Source: Ianthella basta (Eukaryota; Porifera; Demospongiae; Verongiida; Ianthellidae). Taken from it: 64,000 bases of DNA. The notes under the pieces were generated by a model. It did not search any database. It saw only the letters and a list, made by a program, of their open reading frames with translations, and was not told where the DNA came from. Positions 21,701 through 31,111 of the stretch are shown in pieces. The position numbers and the translations under genes are program-made. The stretch lies in contig OZ025871.1 in assembly GCA_964019415.1 (NCBI GenBank), positions 6,247,213-6,311,212 on the forward strand. The letters run 5' to 3'. Numbering within the stretch: position 1 is the stretch's first letter; each line of letters starts with the position of its first letter.

Positions 21701-22242
21701 AAACGCTCTAAGCAATCTCGATGTCTCAGACACAAAATGATCTCCAACCTTCCCCGAGGGAATCAGGAATACATTCCTTTTCCACTTGACAACCTCACCG
21801 TATGCATCAAGAATAGCGGCAGCAAAACGGTCACCGCTCACCTTGTCACTCCACTTGAAGGTCGGCTCACGGGCAGCTCCAAATGGCGGGAGACGATCAT
21901 CTTCTGGGGAATAATCTGGTGCAGGAGAACTTTGATTGGGTAAAATGTCGGTCTGGAAATCTGGCGTTCGATCGGTTGGCTGATTAGGCTGGATATTCTG
22001 ACAGGTGCCATTCCTCAGCGGCAAACAGTCCAAACACGCTGTACCCTTCCTCGCGCATTTACACCGCACGCATCGCCCGCTGCTGTTGCACGAGCAGCAG
22101 TTTCCTGACATTTCGCAGACAGGGACAGCTGTTCTTTTCCACCTGTTCGCTCTCGTGAATATGTACACTCTTGTGAATATGATTCAGTCAACTAATCTCC
22201 ATAGTCTTGATCACAGACGCCATTTTTTTCATAATTCCCTCT
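18795..22242 (-). mobile_element. Full-length RLE-type LINE
   Basis: A 14-bp direct repeat, CAGGGCCTTGTACT, flanks the insert (18781-18794 and 22243-22256), and a T-run of about 20 next to the left copy is the poly(A) tail of a minus-strand insertion. The two flanks rejoin exactly into the X-element sequence, as X2 shows uninterrupted. Length is about 3.45 kb with one ORF of 1044 codons, a short 5' UTR and a roughly 240-bp 3' UTR. Structure fits the restriction-like-endonuclease group of non-LTR retrotransposons; the clade (R4, HERO or other) cannot be fixed by eye. Confidence 0.88.
19034..22168 (-). CDS. LINE polyprotein: Cys-rich finger, RT, RLE endonuclease
   Basis: The 1044-residue ORF has a Cys-rich N-terminal finger (residues about 24-56, CxC/CxxC pattern like a CXC domain), an RT core (about 350-620; motif A LLVDATNAFN near 454, motif B REGTTQGDPLAMS), a CCHC-type motif (CECGSAFSINHALNC, about 828-842) and a C-terminal PD-(D/E)XK-like nuclease (ADIRARGFW then FFDVKVFNP, about 895-920). 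The RT motif C reads WFANDASAGG: the first Asp of the usual xDD pair is Asn at 539 (codon AAT, 20552-20554). In other reverse transcriptases this Asp binds metal, so this copy is probably unable to copy RNA even though the frame is intact. A single-base change or a consensus error would explain it. Confidence 0.85.
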   Translation of the reverse strand: MYIFTRANRWKRTAVPVCEMSGNCCSCNSSGRCVRCKCARKGTACLDCLPLRNGTCQNIQPNQPTDRTPDFQTDILPNQSSPAPDYSPEDDRLPPFGAAREPTFKWSDKVSGDRFAAAILDAYGEVVKWKRNVFLIPSGKVGDHFVSETSRLLRAFGESTPLESVAFTAVMVMPHLLLQKPHSRSKVKDHVKCLERRLSLWQQGDIPALLLEGRTIQQKLPNTFSGDDHTERLAKSFSKRIRKGSVKSALRMLSKIQGSSLSARETVDQEKQGSKTVLEVLKEKHPEAQQISEGVLIEAAKIPFHPIIFERIDGEAIRRAALHTEGTAGPSGIDAAGWRRMCTSFRKASSDLCNSISSVAKRISSEYLDPSILSSYTACRLIALTKNPGVRPIGVAEVLRRIISKAVLSVIGQDIKEAAGSVQLCVGQVSGCEAGVHAMRRIFNDEQTEAILLVDATNAFNSLNRKAALVNIHSLCPSLAIVATNTYRGDAALFIDGETVYSREGTTQGDPLAMSIYGIAILPLIQKLQGLYRQLWFANDASAGGKITQLKDWWTRIQSIGPSFGYHPNPSKTWLLTKEQHLETAKEVFEDCNIHITSTGQRHLGSALGSDSFLSDFVATKISTWVDELENLSEVAKTEPQAAYAALTHGLIAKWTYLMRTTPGISDHMAPLEEVLRHKFIPAITGRKTVTDEERQLLALPCRNGGLGIIDPTHQCSSRYDASVDVTAPLVELIMEEKNADSIDVEIEQKKRKSRLKVNQRKEVEERVKSLTLPETLGRAAKLVSDKGASNWLSAVPLERHGFVLHKGAFRDALCLRYGWLPEKLPTRCECGSAFSINHALNCPNGAFPSLRHNEVRDFTGKLLAEVCPDVTLEPDLQPLDGESLDFASANQEDNARADIRARGFWGGNRQCAFFDVKVFNPNAQSYKRSSLESCFRREENAKKRKYEQRIIEVEHGSFTPLVFSTSGGMGNLASTFYKRLASLLSEKRQEAYSSTLGWIRTHLSFSLLRSAIMCIRGARSSSKHVVKGCDSCDLVTAEAHIRE

Positions 22243-22875
22243 CAGGGCCTTGTACTGCATTCGCGCCCCTGGTATGACCCGTACGTACGTAGCCAAGGAG
22301 CCATACGGTGGATTGGGCTTAATAATTGTCTGACCGCTTTCACGATTTAGTTTTGCAAGTTATCGCAGCGTTTCTTGAGGATTGCCAGCACGCTTAAGCC
22401 ATTTCCAGCATCCCTGCTATCGAATGTGACAAATCGTGTACAGAACCAAGACGATTGAAAGGACGTGGCTGCCGATTGCACTCTCATTGCAGAAGCAGTC
22501 AACCTATCAGTCTTGCAGTCCTGAAGTGATCAATGAGGACTCGCTACCAGCTTCTAAGGAGTCACTTCCACAGGAGCACTTGCTCAGTACTCCAGATTAG
22601 GCTCCATCTGCCTCGTAGCCAGCATCAGCGAACACTTGTACACCGGTGTTGGAAAATGCTCGCAAAACCTACCTAGATGCTGGGGAAGGGCGGGGAAGGG
22701 TCCATTTTCTGATAGCCCTTGTCCAACTATGTGCTCAGAAGCAAAGAAACAAGCGATGCGACGTGTTTCTCGAAATATGTCTGCTCTTAGCTAGTATAGG
22801 TAAAATACACAGTAAAGAGCAGCCGCGTCGGCCATTTTGCGGACACACGTGACCTTGACCGACCCCCCCTGCCCC

Positions 22876-24259
22876 CAGGGGTCGGATATATAGTCTTGCG
22901 GAGCCAGACCCATTTCCTGCCTCCATTTTTTCATTATGACGTCATCCGTCGGCAGGAAAAGGGTCTGGGGCATAACGTTCACTTTGCTGGTGCAGCGGTC
23001 CAGCATTCCTGGACCCGCGATGATAATTAATTGGCTTTGAAGTGCCACCGCAAACAGCAAGCGCCTGTTGGACGGTGTTGAAGGGAGAGCGCCGCTACGT
23101 TTATTCCACTCCACGTCGCCCTTTAGGGCCTACTTGGCCCGAAATCGTCTAATCGGACCTCAAGCCTTCCATCGCACCGTTAACTCGAGTCGTCGCATGC
23201 TCAGCGGCGGTTTCCCATCGTTCTCAGCAACCACACAGGCTGCGGTGGAAGGCTTGAGGTCCGATTAGACGATTTTGGGCCAAGTAGGCCCTAAAGGGCG
23301 ACGTGGAGTGGAATAAACGTAGCGGCGCCCTCCCTTCATCTCCGTCCATCAGGCGCTTGCTGTTTGCGGTGGCACTTCAAAGCCAATTAATTATCATCGC
23401 GGGTCCAGGAATGCTGGACCGCTGCACCAGTAAAGTGAACGTTATGCCCCAGACCCTTTTCCTGCCGACCGATGACGTCATAATGAAAAAATGGAGGCAG
23501 GAAATGGGTCTGGCCCCGCGAGACTAGGGGTCGGACGAGGTCCAGGGATTACGCAATACCAGCACATTCCAATCGCGTCTCCATGCATTAGCTCACTGTG
23601 CTCCAAGGCCGAGTGGGCCTCCCCTGAGCCATGGCAGGGCTTTGCACTGCATTCGCGCCCCTGGTATGACCCGTACGTAAGTAGCCAAGGAGCCATACGG
23701 TGGATTGGGATTGCTTAATTGTCGGACCGCTTTCACGATTGAGTTGTTGCAAGTTATGGCAAACCTTCTTGAGGATTACCAGCACGCTTAAGCCATTTCT
23801 AGCATCCCTGCTGTGGAATATGACAAATCATGTACAGAACCAAGACGATTGCATGGACGTGGCTGCCGATTGCCCTTCCATTGCAGAAGCAATCAACCTA
23901 TCAGTCTTGCAGTCCTGAAGTGATCAACGAGGACTTTTTATCAGCTTCTAAGGAGTAACTTCTACAGTAGAACTTGCTCAGTACTCCAGAATAGGCTCGA
24001 TCTGTCTCGTAGCCAGCATCAGCGCACACTCGCACACCGGAGTTGTAAAATGCTTGTAAACCCTACTTAGATGCTGGGGAACAGCAGGGAACGGTCCATT
24101 TTCTAAAATTAATTGTCCAACTGTGTTCTCATAAGCAAAGCAACAAGCGATGCAACGTGCTTCTCGAAATGTATGTGCTCTTAGCAAGTATAGGATAATA
24201 CAGTATAGAGCAGCCGCGTCGGCCATTTTTCGAACGCACGTGACCTTGATCGACCCCTG
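22876..24259. mobile_element. CAGGGG-ended element X2, split by a foldback element
   Basis: Starts CAGGGGTCGGA and ends with the inverted form near TGATCGACCCCTG. It is colinear with X1 and carries the 640-bp foldback element (22887-23526) only ten bases inside its left end. Its uninterrupted centre shows the empty site for the LINE in X1. Confidence 0.65.
22887..23526. mobile_element. Foldback element with ~280-bp arms
   Basis: Two long, nearly perfect inverted arms (about 22890-23176 and 23243-23526) surround a ~65-bp centre. The arms share GCCAGACCCATTTCCTGCC, TTATGACGTCAT, ATTAATTGGCTTTGAAGTGC and CCTCAAGCCTTCCA. The 9-bp GGGGTCGGA occurs on both sides (22878-22886, 23527-23535), consistent with a target duplication. 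No transposase is present. Apparent ORFs in the arms are mirror images of each other and unlikely to be genes. Confidence 0.85.
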
Positions 24260-24289
24260 CCCCACCCTTCTCTGGTCGCCTAACTGTGA

Positions 24290-24403
24290 ACACGATCTGT
24301 GTCTTTGGATCCTTCCCCACGATTTGTGTCGTCACTGCGAACGCCAAGAAGGTGTGATAACTTGTACTCTTGGTCCTTCATGGAATTTTAACTTACGCTG
24401 ATA
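24290..24403 (+). other. Candidate 5' untranslated exon
   Basis: A segment with no long ORF ends in CTGATAG|GTAAGGCG, a strong splice donor, about 300 bp before the coding exon at 24711. It could be the first, non-coding exon of that gene. The transcription start cannot be placed. Confidence 0.35.
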
Positions 24404-24710
24404 GGTAAGGCGAGTTTTTATCAACGGTAGCTACTGCCTGAGAATCGTATAGCTACGTACATCCATCAAACGTCGCCCTTTACTGGATCGTGGCGGCTCT
24501 AATCTGACTTGCTTTCTCTGTTAATCATTGATTTGTCATGTCTTTTGTCTGTGTATACGCTATGTTACCTGTTTGTTTCGTGCCACCTTTACACGTGTAG
24601 TTAGCTAGGTTATGTGTTAGATAGCAGTTAGCTAGACAGATGTACTGGTGATGTGCATTTATATGAGCTATACTGTCTCAATCCTGATCCCTCATTCTGT
24701 CCTGCTGTAG

Positions 24711-24993
24711 ACCATGAGACCTGATCGGTGTAGAGTGTATACTGCACCTGTCCGCCGCCTCCCTCATACACCCTACATCCTGGTCTACTTCAATGATGCC
24801 ACACTCAGACGTATTGGAGAACAGATGAAGCTCCTTCTGCTAACACAGATTATTGTTGTCTTCATTCTGTATCTACTTCTTTTACTAACACTGACAGTTG
24901 TTCTCAGTCTGTATTTTCTATATCTGTTGGCTGTGGAAGAGCTCAGCACATCTCCAATATCATTGATATCAGATAGTGGAATGCTAGTATCAG
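24711..24993 (+). CDS. Membrane-anchor exon of an unrecognised gene
   Basis: Acceptor CTGTCCTGCTGTAG is followed by ACCATGAG, a good start context, and the frame runs 93 codons to the donor ATCAG|GTAGGT, ending in phase 1. The product starts with a basic region (MRPDRCRVYTAPVRR), then a very hydrophobic segment at about residues 40-70 (LLLLTQIIVVFILYLLLLLT), then a polar tail. This is a signal-anchor layout with a positive N-terminal side. No family is recognised. The phase-1 end matches the other leader-type exons at 28920 and 30913 and would join the Death exon at 36568 in frame, so it may be an alternative N-terminus or a separate small gene. Confidence 0.5.
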
Positions 24994-25122
24994 GTAGGTG
25001 CAATGAGTGTTGTATGTACAATAGTTAGTGGAAGGAGGAATGGGGTAGACCGAGGATTGTATAATTATGTTACCATCCTGCTGTTGAGAGACCTCTCTGA
25101 CTTCATACACTTTGTTATCCAG

Positions 25123-25146
25123 ATGCTGCTATTGGTGTATTATATG
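25123..25146 (+). CDS. Candidate 24-base micro-exon
   Basis: Acceptor TTGTTATCCAG and donor TATATG|GTAATG bound 24 bases, open in the frame that follows the exon ending at 24993 (encodes DAAIGVLY). It keeps phase 1. A similar 27-base exon follows the 2A leader exon at 31112, which makes this more than chance, though it is weak on its own. Confidence 0.35.
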
Positions 25147-25631
25147 GTAATGACCTGATCTGGAGTAATGAACGTTGATTTCTTCACTTCTGTGGGTGGA
25201 TGAAATGTGAGCAGTTAATGTTATCCACTCTTTCTGATATGCCACTCTCAGTTGTGCAGATATTTTATGGAGTTCGTATTGGAACTGGTGACTTCCAACC
25301 ACTGCCAAACAAGTGCCTACATGTGATAATATGGATATGTGATAAGGTGAAGAAGAGTAGCTGATGTGCTGTTGTGTGGTCATGTCAATAGGATGTACAC
25401 TGTAGTCAGTGCATGACTCCATTCTTGTGATGTATGGTCATGAGTAAACTGACTAAGCATAGGCAATCACAGAATGCCGGACATTTTTCTAATGATCTTA
25501 GTCAGCTGCATACATGCAACAAGCTGATTTGCTGATGATCATTGTGCCAAGAAAGCCGTTAGTTTCCACTAACATTATGTACCGTAATGTGTGTGTAATG
25601 TTATGTAACGTAATGTATGTACAAATTATGT

Positions 25632-25935
25632 AGACTTGGAACCCACCTGAAGGGCTGGCATTCAGCTAGTTAGTAATTAATGGAATAGATTATAGCATCA
25701 TCAGCACAAACCCAATACAGGTAGTTTGCACATGCATGTGTACACAATCTGACCATCCTAGTAGCACCTGCAATCGCGTGTAGCAGGCTGCTACAAAGGA
25801 TTCATGACGCAAAACCGCTTGATGTGTGAAGGCTAAAATCTCAGCGCCGAACGAATCATGGCCTTCTTTGCCACAGCTTGCGCAATACTGGTAGTCTTGG
25901 GTGGGCAGTTGTCTGGTAATGTGTGGGCATGGATT
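25632..25935. repeat. Direct repeat pair, first copy
   Basis: TAGACTTGGAACCCACC...GGCATTCAGCTAGTTAGTAA and CAATCGCGTGTAGCAGGCTG, then ACGAATCATGGCCTTCTTTG, recur in the same order at 26041-26345. Divergence is moderate. Confidence 0.8.
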
Positions 25936-26040
25936 GCAGTTATCACCCCCTATATGGAGTTTTGTGGAACAAGTCTACGGAATGCTCCCAATTAAATGGA
26001 TGGTTCTGATTGGTTAAATGCTTAAATTACGGACAAGCTC

Positions 26041-26345
26041 AAATTACGTAGACTTGGAACCCACCCGAAAGGCGGGCATTCAGCTAGTTAGTAACTGATG
26101 GAACTGATTATAGCATCAATTGATTAACCCAGTACTGGTAGTTTGCACATGCATGTGTACACCGTCTGACTGATCTGGTAGCGCCTGCAATCGCGTGTAG
26201 CAGGCTGCTACAATAAGGTTTCATGAAGGCTAAAAACTCAGTGTCGAACGAATCATGGCCTTCTTTGCCGCAGCTTGTGCAACACCAGTAGTTGTGGGCG
26301 GGCGGTTGCCTGGTAATGTGTGGGTGTGGAACGCAATTATCCCCC
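26041..26345. repeat. Direct repeat pair, second copy
   Basis: Colinear with 25632-25935. Just beyond it, near 26400, the palindrome AGTAGTCTGGCTACGCTAG resembles the termini of the TIR element at 3972 and may be a relic end. Confidence 0.8.
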
Positions 26346-27138
26346 CTAGTTCTGGGGGGTCTCTGCACAAACGGTGCATAGGCATTGTACCAGACCCTTT
26401 CCCCTAGAAAGTAGTCTGGCTACGCTAGACTACTTTAATCTCTCTTGCTTGCATGTATATACCCTGGAGTGTCTCTCTTATTCAGGACTCAAGATTGAAT
26501 ACACATGATACAATTTAATTGTTATACAATGTATACAATTTTGTTAACATTGTTTACGTACTGTGGTCACAAACTTCTGCAACCACCAACTAGCATAAAA
26601 TGCTATTCACCATATGGTGGAACTGATGGTGACTGTAGTGGTGATGCTCATAATGACTTTACAGAATGTGAGCATTTGGTCACATGACTGAAAATGGCTG
26701 ATGTCATGTTTCCTGTGGTTTAGCTCACTTTATTTCCAACAGGTTCAAGGATCCTATTGGTCCTCCAGCGTATGTGTTGTTTCTTGCCAAGAGCATCTAC
26801 GTAGGAGTGCAGGATTGCAATCAGGGGTGTTTTGGCTCAAATGCCTGACAGTTTCCTTCAGCATCACCCGTACCTCTGTGGAGCAATTGAAACTTCACTA
26901 GCCAGGAACAGGAAATTAATGCCAAACGTTTTGCGTCACCCCTGTACTCTGTGCTGTGTTGTCACCCCCATGGCACCATTGTTTGCACGCATGCATTTCA
27001 TTCTCTTCTAGTTTCTACCTGTTATCAGCATAACTATGGCTGTCATTGTCACCATGATGGTAGATAACATGTAGTGTGGTCGACAAAATGTGACTGTACT
27101 GTCACCATCATTTCTATTGTAGTGTTGCCGCTGCCTAA
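26346..27138. other. Mostly non-coding stretch
   Basis: An acceptor-like TTTCCAACAG near 26742 is followed by about 35 open codons (FKDPIGPPAYVLFLAKS...) before a stop. This may be an exon, but no donor or partner exon is visible, so it is not called as a gene. Confidence 0.3.
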
Positions 27139-28723
27139 AGGGCCCATGACATGCTGAAACAAGTTTCACTTAAAAGTTACTATACATCAAATGACCACTC
27201 TGTGTGACATTATTTTTTAAAAAATCTGGCTGTAAAGGGATGTAAATCGCGGATTTCCTGCGTGAAATTGGCCATTTTTCCAATTGAATGCGTGGGTTAA
27301 CGAGCTTTCTTCTCTCTTCACTTGTGATGTCACAACAGGAGCAGAAGTAGATAGTGATCATACTCTTGTAATGCTATAATGAGCGTTTCTTCAGACGATT
27401 CCACTGACTACGAGGACTCCTTGAACAGCAGAGAAGAAAACAACGATGAGAGAAGGCAAAGCGAGGACAAAGAATATACGGAAGGCTCATCAGCAACGCT
27501 TAGGAGAGCCCCCTAGTTAACAGTTCGAGAATTGTAGTGCCTGCCTAGGCACCTGCGAATGAATCTCCGAGTGATGCCTCTGATGAGAATGATGAGGGAC
27601 CGGTGTGGAGGCTAAGTAACACCAATTGGTATGTAATTGCATCAAGCACGGAGATTGTTCTTCTTATGAATCGTTTCTCTCACACTGTAAACAACTAAGA
27701 CCCTTTGTAAGCACACCACAGGATATAAACCTGGTCCAATACCTTAGAAACAAACTCAGTGTGCGTGCATATAATATATAAGCCCAACAATACAGGATCA
27801 TAATGGCATTTAAAATGCTCGATCTGTTCAATTGACTTTGTACAAGTGTCCATCACGAGTACAGTAGACTTTGCCTGTACAGTGCAAAGACCTTATGTTT
27901 GCTGCTGATGTACATATGAGACCACTGAATACTGTAATGGTGTGCGATAACTCCTCTTGTGTGGGGTTGCCCGACTGTAGATACTATGCCAACAGACCTT
28001 GAATGAAAATGAAGCCATGCACAAGTTCCGTTATATAATTATCAGTTAAAACATCTCATTGCTCATCTAGTACTGACCTGGGCTCTTTTACTCTTATTTG
28101 CAGCAGATCTGGAGCTAATTCCAAGGTCACTAGCCTTTAAAGCTTCAAAATGAATTGCTGGGTGTGCCCAGGCCATTGACCCTGTCTTCATATCAGCTGC
28201 CTTGGGGAAGAGGGTTGGGATTGCAGTACTCTTAAGGATGCGCTTCTCAGGTGGCATTCCCATCTGTTCAGAGAGAACAACAGATGACTCAAAGCAGTCT
28301 CTTGTGAAGTGTAGACTGCAGACCACTGAATGGTCAGTGGGTCCATTCCAGTCAGATCGCCATCTTCGTACATTGCTAGACCATTTTACCTTTCTAGTAG
28401 GGTCCTTGGGGAAGGTGTGAAGGCTGAAGCCTCCCTCAGTGCTTCTATTACACCCACCAGCAACACAGCGTTTAGGCATAGTTCCTATCTAGAAGCATTT
28501 GCAAATAATGACCATAATCGTGGCATTTTCTGTATCTTCACAGCTGGAATCGTATTTGGTGTGATGTCATAACGCGTCGCCCGGCAAAATGTCTGCCTTA
28601 TCGAAGCACATTGCTGGAAGTGAGCTGTTTTCGACTGTTTGTGTACATTGTGAACGTTTTTCATTGGCGCCACTGATGTTTTCATTAAATAAAGATAACT
28701 TGTTTTGGCATGTCATGAGCCCT
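27139..28723. mobile_element. Kolobok-like DNA transposon remnant
   Basis: Ends AGGGCCCATGACATGC and, inverted, AGGGCTCATGACATGCC form TIRs of about 25 bp, flanked on both sides by CTAA (27135-27138, 28724-28727). AGGG-type termini, a 4-bp TTAA-like target duplication and a THAP-bearing protein are the known Kolobok combination. The THAP exon is on the minus strand. A short acidic plus-strand ORF (27379-27516, MSVSSDDSTDYEDS...) lies near the other end. The DDE catalytic part is not recognised, so the copy is internally deleted. Confidence 0.65.
28075..28479 (-). CDS. THAP-domain exon of transposon protein
   Basis: The frame opens with MPKRCVAGGCNRS and has the C2CH zinc-binding pattern (C5, C10, then CSLHF) and the closing TAIPTLF that matches the AVPTIF box. 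The THAP domain is thus complete over residues about 1-90. The frame meets a splice-donor consensus, GCCCAG|GTCAGT, near 28075, suggesting the domain is the first exon of a spliced transposase. It would bind the element's own terminal DNA. A domesticated host THAP protein is possible but less likely, given the flanking TIRs. Confidence 0.75.
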
Positions 28724-28919
28724 CTAAGGTAGCCTACCTCCCCTAACCTCCTAATAGTACCAACACAGTACAGGGTACCTTCTTAGATTTGAAATATTGA
28801 GTGACAGTAATAGTGTTAGTAACATACTGATGTAGAACATTATAATATTGTAGTGTGTTAGTGTTTGTGGAACAGTCGTGAACAGATTATTACTAACTGT
28901 AATATACTGTTTCTTGTAG

Positions 28920-29154
28920 GTGTACATGATTCCTGAAAAGGTGGACAGTCTATCTCATCACTTGCTAGGCAGGAAATGTTGCAAGACATTTAAAATGGTT
29001 CTGAAACAGATTGCTGCACCAGTCGGCAAGTCCCTTCAGCAAGCTGTGGCAGCTGGTCTGTTTATCTGCCAAGTCCTTTCATCACTTCTATCGATAGCTG
29101 TTCACTCTTGTTCAGCTGAAAGCAAGAGAAGTCACGGTGCAGCTGCATCAGCAG
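28920..29154 (+). CDS. Leader-type exon with hydrophobic segment
   Basis: Acceptor GTTTCTTGTAG precedes an ATG at 28926, and the frame runs to the donor CATCAGCAG|GTGCAG, ending in phase 1. It encodes a basic N-terminal region (LLGRKCCKTFKMVLKQ), a hydrophobic stretch (AVAAGLFICQVLSSLLSIAV) and a Lys/Arg/Ala tail. Layout and phase resemble the exons at 24711 and 30913. No 2A motif is present. It may be an alternative first exon of the NLR-like gene or a decayed paralogue of the leader. Confidence 0.4.
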
Positions 29155-29909
29155 GTGCAGTGAATGTTATGCCAACAACTTGTCTTCCTATAATTTTGAA
29201 TTCCTATGTATGCATTGCATAATTATGTGACACATATTACACTACTGATGTTTGTTACTGTCAAATGTAGGGTCAAGCTGCCGGCACTGGAAGAACTGCA
29301 TTTCCAAGTACATGTTTGCTCTCACTCCTTTGAGTCTAGTCATTGCATGCATTTCAGTTAGGAAGAGGTCAGTTCTCATGGCAAATGTATGTCATGTTAA
29401 CCGTCATCATTGTAAGTTGTTTCATGCATTATGTGATGCACATGGACTGTCACAGGTATGGATCGGCTGGAGCAATGTTTCATTACCCTTATGGGTACCT
29501 CCTACTGCCTGTACTGGGTTAGAAGACCACAAATGTGTTGAATAGCATTTTAGCTGTTGATACAAAAGATTGGTTGAATTACCCCTTCCCCGTGCTCACA
29601 ATGTAAACACATCTGCAGCTTCTACAGTATATATTGCAGCAACGGCAATGTGAAGCTTATGAGTATATAGGGGCTCTGGTGCCCCTGAATGTAATTGTTA
29701 TCATTAATTATGATATTAATGCCTGATTCACATTTGGCCGGTGTGAAATGCATATTCATGGTGTCTTATGCTGTTATTTTGCAGTGTAATTTCTGCTTAT
29801 AGCACACTTTTATACTTTGTACTTTTTGTACAATGACAGTTGTCTTTCTTGAGAAGTCAGTTCATTGCAGTTGGCCACTGCAATGAACAAGCCAAGCTAG
29901 GTTGCAAAC

Positions 29910-30190
29910 GAGGTAATCACTGGGTTTTACGCTAGCCAGACTTCTACACTGTAATGTCTCAGGAGGCTGAGGGACCAGAGCCCTATTGATGTCACCTAGT
30001 GATCACCCCACCTCGCTAGACATCGTATATACAAAGATGGAAGCCACAGACACCTGTTTTTGCCCAGGGAGAGAGTGTTCACTGGTTGCCATCAATAGTG
30101 CTCTGCCCCCCAGCCTCCTGAGACACTACGATGTAGAAGGCTGGTTGGCATAGAGCGTAAAACCAGTGATTATCTCTTTTATAGTTCTCT
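29910..30190. repeat. MITE family A, copy 1
   Basis: Imperfect inverted ends: GAGGTAATCACTGGGTTTTACG...TCTCAGGAGGCTGAGGGACCAG on the left and the complement of the same on the right. Related copies are at 46500-46690 and 46850-46990. No ORF. Confidence 0.7.
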
Positions 30191-30679
30191 TTTACTGGTC
30201 CACTTTTTTATGCAGTTAAATATTGCTCATTTAGCTTTCATCTGTGAGGAACGCTCTAGCACTAAAAATTGAACCATTTCATCTCAACCTTCAGTTTTAT
30301 CTCCAAACTTCTTTTTCCCACACATTGCAAGCTGAATCTCATGCATGTCTTCCAATGGGAATGCCAATATGCTCTTGCTCTGACTTACGTATATCCCTTA
30401 TACATGAAAAAATCATGTACAATTTTCAATGCTACCCCTGAACAGAGTGACTATGTAGGGGAGGATGTGCATGCACACACACAGCTGCATCCTGCAGTTC
30501 AGTAGAGAAGATTAAGCTGACTGGTGTGGGTGATGTTATGTACGATGCTAATGAATTGCCTCGTGCCATGAAATTGCTTGTTGAATTAGAATGGTCTGGT
30601 CTGATGAAGACTTGTGACTAATTTTGTACTGGATATGTAACCTCAGTGCTAGCAGATTTCACTCTTTCTATTTTCGTAG

Positions 30680-30818
30680 CTGTCGAATGGACCAGATCAT
30701 TAGTAATGTGTTAACTGGTGGGCTAGCTCCACAAGTGCAAACAGCCAAGAAGGGTGCCAGAAGGAAGTGTGGTTGTTCTTCAAAGTCATTCTCCATTCAG
30801 TGGAACTATGAGATACCA
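30680..30818 (+). CDS. NLR-like gene, first coding exon
   Basis: Acceptor TTTCTATTTTCGTAG; ATG at 30687; donor ATACCA|GTGAGC after 30818. It encodes 44 residues (MDQIISNVLTGGLAPQVQTA, a Lys/Arg-rich patch, then a Cys/Ser-rich segment) and ends in phase 0, matching the 2A exon at 30913. The Met is chosen because it is the first in frame after the acceptor and gives a protein opening directly before a hydrophobic leader. An upstream in-frame exon is not excluded. Confidence 0.5.
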
Positions 30819-30912
30819 GTGAGCACAATGACACAGCAGCTACTGTTAGCACAGTGTCATGTTTTGTCCATAGTCATTTCCATCACTCCTTGTTACAATG
30901 TCCCCCTCACAG

Positions 30913-31030
30913 GTCCTACCCTTGTTGGCTCAGGCTGTATCTGTTACATTTCTCAGCCTCCTGTTGATCTTGGCTGGAGATGTAGAGGTCAACCCTGGCC
31001 CTGGAAAGGGGAAGGAGAGAGCACCAGCAG
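30913..31030 (+). CDS. NLR-like gene, 2A leader exon
   Basis: Acceptor TGTCCCCCTCACAG and donor CAGCAG|GTTTGT. The frame encodes a hydrophobic run (VTFLSLLLILAG) leading straight into DVEVNPGP at 30979-31002, an exact match to the 2A consensus D-(V/I)-E-x-N-P-G|P, then a basic linker (GKGKERAPA). 2A makes the ribosome skip the Gly-Pro bond. In animal NLRs 2A leaders have been described as signal sequences that give a secretory-targeted and a cytosolic form. The placement next to a hydrophobic segment and upstream of Death and NACHT exons fits that scheme. Phase 0 in, phase 1 out. Confidence 0.75.
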
Positions 31031-31111
31031 GTTTGTAGCTGTTTTGGTATGTGCCATTATGCTTGCATGTACCTTGTCTTGAGTAATGTATCATGTACTC
31101 TATTATTTCAG

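Larger units (their letters stand above)
18648..22871. mobile_element. CAGGGG-ended element X1, split by a LINE
   Basis: The left end CAGGGGGGGTCGGACAAG and the right end, read inverted as CAGGGGGGGTCGGTCAAG, are terminal inverted repeats. Without the LINE at 18795-22242 the unit is about 760 bp. Its interior (GGTATGACCCGTACG, AACCAAGACGATTG, CATCAGCG) is colinear with X2. No transposase is visible, so it is non-autonomous. X1 and X2 lie head to tail with about 4 bp between them. Confidence 0.7.

Noticed and set aside
22791-23527. Mirror-image ORFs starting MEWNKRSGALPS
   Set aside because: They come from the two arms of the foldback element and start in the inverted repeats. No domain, and one arm simply repeats the other.
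24129-24347. Small ORFs within X1 and X2
   Set aside because: They are not conserved in frame between the two units, so there is no sign of coding selection.
30600-30625. CTGATGAAGACTTGTG as a further hammerhead core
   Set aside because: No GAAA block follows at a suitable distance and no stem II can be drawn.
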